Below, piece by piece: positions 59,641 to 64,000 of a DNA stretch of 64,000 bases. The DNA is from Fennellomyces sp. T-0311 (lineage: Eukaryota > Mucoromycota > Mucoromycetes > Mucorales > Lichtheimiaceae), in the NCBI GenBank assembly GCA_025266875.1, contig JALLLT010000051.1:1-64000 (forward strand), written 5' to 3'. The notes beneath the pieces are model-generated. The model saw nothing but the letters and a program-made list of their open reading frames with translations. It was not told the DNA's origin and did not search any database. A program made the translations under genes and the position numbers. Position 1 is the stretch's first letter; each line of letters starts with the position of its first letter.

Positions 59641-60288
59641 GCCGATATTTTGACAAGCGTTTTCGAGAATTGATGAAGACTTGGGCTGCAGAAGACGGGC
59701 CATTTGCTGGTCACAGAATAGCACATCAGTGCCACAGGATTGAGTTCCAGCATAGAGGATCACCTCATGTGCATATGCTCATCTGGTTGGAAAATGCTCC
59801 TCTATATGATTCAACTAATCCTGAGAGTGAAACAACCGTTTGTCAATTTATTGACTCAATAATACGATGCGATTCCTCTCCGACCACAGAAGATGACAAC
59901 CTGCTGACATTGCTCGAACGTCAAGAACACCACCACAGCCGAACCTGCTACAAAAGAGGCCCAAATAGTAGTTATTACTTTGGAACCCCCTTCTTTCTGA
60001 TGGATTGGACCCACATATTGTTCCCGTTGCCTGAGGACACTGATGTTTTTAGTGCCGAGCGTCGAACGGAGCTAAAAGCAACCCATAACAAAGTGCGTGA
60101 ATATCTGGCTTCTGAGCAAGGCACTTATCAGGAAACGTTCGATCAGTTTCTGAGGGCTATATCCTTGTCACTGGATGAGTACATCCTATGTATTCGCCGA
60201 AATTTGAAGAAGGAGAAAGTTTTCTTGCAAAGAGCACCGGCAGACATTTATCGCAATCCATATTCCGAAAAAATATTATGTCTTCAGC

Positions 60289-60563
60289 TGTGATAAGAGA
60301 GAATAGATCGAGAAAAAACAGTAATTCTGTGAGAATCGAATATGTCTTTATTATGTTAACGGTTCTCTCTATTTATATTGCTCGAGATAAAACTCATAAT
60401 CAAATAGCCGTGGTCGGGAGGATGCCATATCGTATAGCTGACACGGCAATGTTTCTAGACTTCTTGGAAGATCTAGTCAAGCCGGAAGGCTGTCAATATA
60501 TTATTCAGGCACCGTCATACGTTTACCTGGTAGTGCCGACTAGCTAGTACCTTGGATACCACA
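60289..60563. mobile_element. Solo LTR (275 bp) in the Helitron
   Basis: Begins TGTGATAAG, ends ATACCACA, and is flanked by TCAGC (60284-60288, 60564-60568), the 5-bp duplication of LTR elements. A TATA-like TCTATTTATATTG lies near 60370. Removing it with one TCAGC rejoins the Helitron frame exactly (CLQ then QANMD). It is unlike the 729-bp gypsy LTR, so it comes from another family. Confidence 0.8.
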
Positions 60564-61743
60564 TCAGCAAGCAAACATGGATATACAATTCGTGCTCGAC
60601 CCTTACGCTTGTTGCACCTACATTGTCGACTATATAAATAAGGCAGACCGTGGCCTCAGTGAAATGCTACACAGAGTAGTTGAAGAATACTGTGCAAATA
60701 ACCAGTCGATCAGACAAATGGTCCGTGCTATGCAGAGCACCTTCTATAACAATAGTGAGGTTTCAGCTCAAGAAGCAGCGTACAACATTCTACGTATCCC
60801 AATGGCTGTTGCAAGCTCAAAAGTCGTGTTTATTCCAACAGCACGACCAGAGGATCGGCGACATACACTGAAAACGCAAGACGAACTTTGACAACTAGAT
60901 GCCGACTCCACCAATTGCTTTGTCCCAGGTCTCATTGAACACTATATCAATCGTCCAAATGAGCTTGAGAACATAAATCTTGCTCAGTTTGCCTCACGAT
61001 ATGAGTACTCAAAGCGCCATCCTAGGCATAGAACGAGAGCACAGGCAGAAATTGAAGACCGACATGAGGATGATGAAGATGAACCAGACAACGACGGAGA
61101 TGCTCAAGAAACTACTCTGTCTCCTATTTTGGAACTTCGCAACGACTCTGGCTATATTCAACTTCACAGAAACGGTAAGGTCATCCGGTATTACAAGTAT
61201 CACTTGGTTACTGACCCCAACAACTATTATCCGACGTTGCTGATGCTCTACAAACCATGGCGAGATGAACAAAAGGAGTTGATCGACATTGATCATCAAG
61301 CCGTTTTCATGGAAAATCATGATATGGTGCTCGCAAATCACCGCGAGTTCAATTTCTTTGACGATGCAACCCTTGAGACACTCATGGCAGATGCTGAGCA
61401 TACGGCAGCAGACAGAATGGCAGACCAAGAAGAAGATCTAAATACGCCTCAAGCAATCAACGAGTTTCATAACTACGTTATCAATGATCCGGACAATATC
61501 ATTGATGTTAGGGCAGAAATGGGTGAATATCAACCACAGTCTTATGTCGAGCGCGTTACTACTCCTGGCCGTCTAAGTAATGACGAGTACCACTCACTAG
61601 TGGCAACTCTCAACGAAAGACAAAGGGATTATCTATTTCAGCTCCTTGCTCATATTCGCTCCTCAGATCAACCAGAACTGGTGTACCATTTCGTCACTAG
61701 AGGGGCTGGAACTGGTAAAAGCTTGCTGATATTAGCGTCCTAG

Positions 61744-62030
61744 TAACACCTACACTGCAGTATACAGCATCTGACAAATTTTTTTATGGCACCAGGATTT
61801 TTGCCCTGCTGTAAAATTTAAACATCAGAAACTGTCGTTAAAGCACACCATCATACTTAGCATCATAGGAGCCACTGAAATTTCCCCAGAGGCACGGGAA
61901 GGATAATAATTTACCCAGGTGATTTTAGTGGCTTTGTTTCATTTTTTCATATGGGGAAAGAGTAAGGCAGGGGAAAAAGTTTTGTTCTCTTGTTCCTGTT
62001 ACTATTTTTATAGTCATAAGTGATAACACC
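61744..62030. other. Noncoding junction after the truncated Helitron
   Basis: AT-rich, no gene and no clear terminus. Here the Helitron helicase stops and the MULE fragment begins. Confidence 0.35.
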
Positions 62031-62039
62031 ACTCTGCCA

Positions 62040-62926
62040 ACTGACTATCTACAAATCACTGATCTTGAACCAGACGAATTCGATGTGGAAAACAGTTACT
62101 TCTGTACTGATCGCCAACATGTTATGCCTGGAACATCTTTTGTTGGTCGTAAAAAGCCATACAAGACCTGTTTGGATTGCCGTCTCCATTACACGCCTCG
62201 CTCTACTATTTCACTTGATAGCATGACGTTTTTAGATACGCTTAACGAGGTGTATCCTATCCAGTTCAATGGCGGATTCGTATGTATTAATAAAATTTGT
62301 ATCCATGTGTTTATTTATATAGATGAAATTGATAGGGCTACTCATTCGATGGCTACATCTGCATTCAACCACATATGGAGTCAGTGGAAGACCATGACTT
62401 TATTGATATGATCATCGACGAGGTTCAATCCTGTGATCTCTATATCTATGTTCGTAAGAATGTAGCGGATCTAGGATTGGAATTTGATATCTCGTTCACT
62501 GCATACTGTCATAGATCAAAGCAGATACAAAATCAGCTAGACCATACACAAGTCCAATGTAGAAATGTTTGGCTTATCTAGTTTGACTGCAAAGATTGTG
62601 TGCATGAGACAATCAAACGGACCCTTGGATGTGTTAAGCTCAAAATCATGCATTGCGAGCATGACCGCATCAACTCGGAAAGCGATACCATCTGTGTGCC
62701 GGTCTCCATGGAAATACGAGATCACATTGCCTCAAGAACAGATGGTCATACCACCGCCCCGCAACTGTTTACTGAGATCACAAGGCAATTCGTGGAGGCC
62801 GATGTTACGCCAATGCAAGTGTACTACTGGTGGAATGAGTCTTTCAAGACGAACTACCGCTTAGATGAAGATCAAATGATCCACACGTTTGCTCATAGAA
62901 AGATATCGTCACAACAGTTACAATGA
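62040..62926 (+). pseudogene. MULE transposase N-terminal fragment
   Basis: Reads YFCTDRQHVMPGTSFVG then YKTCLDCR, matching the zinc module at the start of the 34775 MULE protein. After an intron (about 62280-62321) and one frame change it reads YCHRSKQIQNQLDH, FDCKDCVHETIKRTLG and VPVSMEIRDHIASRTD...TPMQVYYWWNESF, the FAR1/WRKY-like N-terminal half of fungal MULE proteins. TAG at about 62579-62581 and a missing DDE core mark it as a relic. Confidence 0.6.
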
Positions 62927-63038
62927 GATATGTGTAAAGTCATCTGCTAATAACAAGCCTAGTTTTTGCTTTTTAAGCTAGAAATAGGTGTAGATAGTAT
63001 AAAGTTTCTTATCCAAGTATGAATAAATATTAGGTGTA

Positions 63039-63100
63039 CAGTGAACCCCTGCTTTTTCCTCCCCCGATTTTTCCTCTCCCTCAGTTTTTTCCCTAGGTTA
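63039..63100. repeat. Pogo-like terminus
   Basis: TA is followed by CAGTGAACCCCTGC and then two or three repeats of the form CTTTTTCCTCCCCC, the same modular plan as the pogo element at 9734 but a different unit. A weak inverted match (GAGGAAAAAAAACGGGGG) lies at 63174-63191. No matching far end and no coding sequence is seen before the window ends. Confidence 0.45.
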
Positions 63101-63199
63101 ACTATGCCATCTGCTCAAACATAGTGTTAATTTTCCCATCCTCGAAATTTTCCTGTTTGTCCCCAGCTTACTCTGAGGAAAAAAAACGGGGGATGAATA

Positions 63200-64000
63200 A
63201 AACTATATCTAAATGATCATAAGTATGCTTTGAAAGCGTGTATATCCCTTTATTTTCTAATAAAAATGATGTATTGTACGACTGTGTCGTATGAGCGCGC
63301 CTAAATAGATCATCATGAATGCTACGCAAGGCACCTGCTGTTGGGGCTTGTCCTGGATGATCAGTAATTTCAATCACCGTTTCGATTAGGCTTAGTTATT
63401 TCATGTAAACTCTGTGGGGAGATTGATTCTTCAATCCTAACGGTGTACCTCAAAATATGGTATCGGCCGTCATTATGACAGCATCAGTAATCTTTCATAG
63501 TACTTATTGGCACATATATCGCGCCTCGATCCAAATGATCATTCGGGAGCAACTATGTTGTGAATTAGTTTAGCAGAGACAATGTCAACCGTATTCTGTA
63601 ACTTATTATTACTGTCTTTCACCCGTATTAAACGATACCTAAAGCGAACAGTGGCAACTCTACGTGACATATTAAGCAGGGACCAAAAAAGACACAGTGT
63701 GATGTAGAAGGATCAATTGTTAACAATAAAGAGTCGCTGAGACCGTAAAATAAATCTCTGTTCTGGTTGTGTTTTCATATGCTAAACTAGTGCCTTATTT
63801 ATACTGTTGACTACGGCACATTTTTGACTGTCCTTCTAGCATCTTCTAGTTATTGAAGGTACATTTGTCATCTAGTGATGTTTCACTGAGTGTCGCTCTT
63901 CACTCTGATTGTTTCACTTTCATATTTTATCCGATTCTTCTTTTATCCGAACTTATGTTTATCCGAATTCATCTTTATGCGAATTATCATGTCAGCCACG
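63200..64000. other. AT-rich end of the window
   Basis: No gene, RNA or repeat that I can support. The last 100 bases contain short TTATCCGAA(T/C) repeats. Confidence 0.4.

Larger units (their letters stand above)
54261..59643. mobile_element. Exonuclease-bearing DDE transposon, copy 2
   Basis: 5,383 bp inside the Helitron. Left end GGCCCGGGTACCATGTTTGG; right end reading inward GGCTCAGTAACGGTCTTTGG; about 17 of 25 bases match. GATATTTT is duplicated on both sides (54253-54260, 59644-59651). The Helitron reads ...ARYF before and FDKRF after, in one frame. Terminal start and duplication length agree with copy 1. Confidence 0.88.
52330..61743 (+). pseudogene. Helitron Rep-helicase gene, split and truncated
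   Basis: Order: an Arg/Gln/Glu-rich N-terminal repeat region (about 52345-52590); a zinc-like CCCCGG...CHTC region (52785-53087); Helitron-like FPTIFAEDRMSP...VLALIRQYGILTLFVTLSA (53725-54115); then, after the 54261-59643 insertion, FDKRFRELMKTW, HRIEFQHRGSPHVHML (HUH, about 59737-59783), the solo LTR, DPYACCTYIVDYINK (paired Tyr), and GAGTGKSLLI (Walker A, 61702-61731), where the helicase stops. Frames on both sides of each insert match once duplications are removed. Stops at 52449, 53085, 53814 and 60889 are all C-to-T type. Most of the helicase is missing. Confidence 0.87.

Noticed and set aside
60298..60547. Open frame across the 275-bp insert in the Helitron
   Set aside because: The insert has LTR ends and a 5-bp duplication, and the Helitron frame rejoins without it.
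1..64000. rRNA, tRNA or host housekeeping genes
   Set aside because: None recognised by eye on either strand; a tRNAscan or Infernal run would settle small RNAs.

Overview
The window is fungal-type nuclear DNA and almost entirely transposons nested in transposons. I see no convincing host housekeeping gene and no rRNA, tRNA or CRISPR array. Genes carry short introns (about 48-120 nt, GT...AG, with CTAAC-like branch sites). The mix of a Fanzor remnant, Tc1/mariner, pogo, Ty3/gypsy, CACTA/Plavaka, PIF/Harbinger, MULE and Helitron elements suggests an early-diverging fungus, most likely Mucoromycota; the species cannot be named from this sequence.

Layout. 1-1288: decayed Fanzor-like (TnpB-related) gene. 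1289-9515: an 8.2-kb Tc1/mariner-type element flanked by TA, with about 430-bp inverted termini, an intact DD34E transposase, an HTH protein, a second transposase paralogue that has lost two of three catalytic residues, and a 3-kb central palindrome built of about 135-bp tandem repeats. 9734-10906: internally deleted pogo/Tigger element. 11169-19651: young Ty3/gypsy element with near-identical LTRs, a textbook -1 frameshift site, damaged gag and pol, and an extra ORF. About 19.7-48.2 kb: an old CACTA/Plavaka-like element whose genes were hit by (i) a CACTA element at 21083-33560 (3-bp duplication AAC, in the last exon of an accessory gene), (ii) an intact MULE at 34658-38271 (12-bp duplication, in a transposase exon) and (iii) an intact PIF/Harbinger element at 39495-42894 (3-bp duplication ATT, in an intron). 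About 46.5-49.5 kb: remnants of an ISL2EU-like transposase and a second Plavaka-like transposase. 49531-52257: degenerate Harbinger element with a SANT/NAM-like partner gene. 52330-61743: Helitron Rep gene split by two insertions. 62040-62926: MULE fragment. 63039 to the end: a pogo-like terminus and AT-rich DNA.

The most notable system is a pair of related transposons (27375-32482, inside the CACTA; 54261-59643, inside the Helitron). Each has termini beginning GGCCCGGGTA or close to it, an 8-bp target duplication (AGCAATGG; GATATTTT), and one multi-exon gene for a protein of about 1,450-1,490 residues. That protein joins an AT-hook N-terminus, a Cys-rich domain, an RNase-H-fold DDE-like region, a DEDD 3'-5' exonuclease placed between the second Asp and a candidate catalytic Glu, and C-terminal CxxC zinc modules. 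Both inserts split reading frames that rejoin exactly once one duplication copy is removed. Each copy has a single lesion: one amber codon in copy 1, one 1-nt frameshift in copy 2. Nearly all premature stops in the window fit C:G to T:A transitions.
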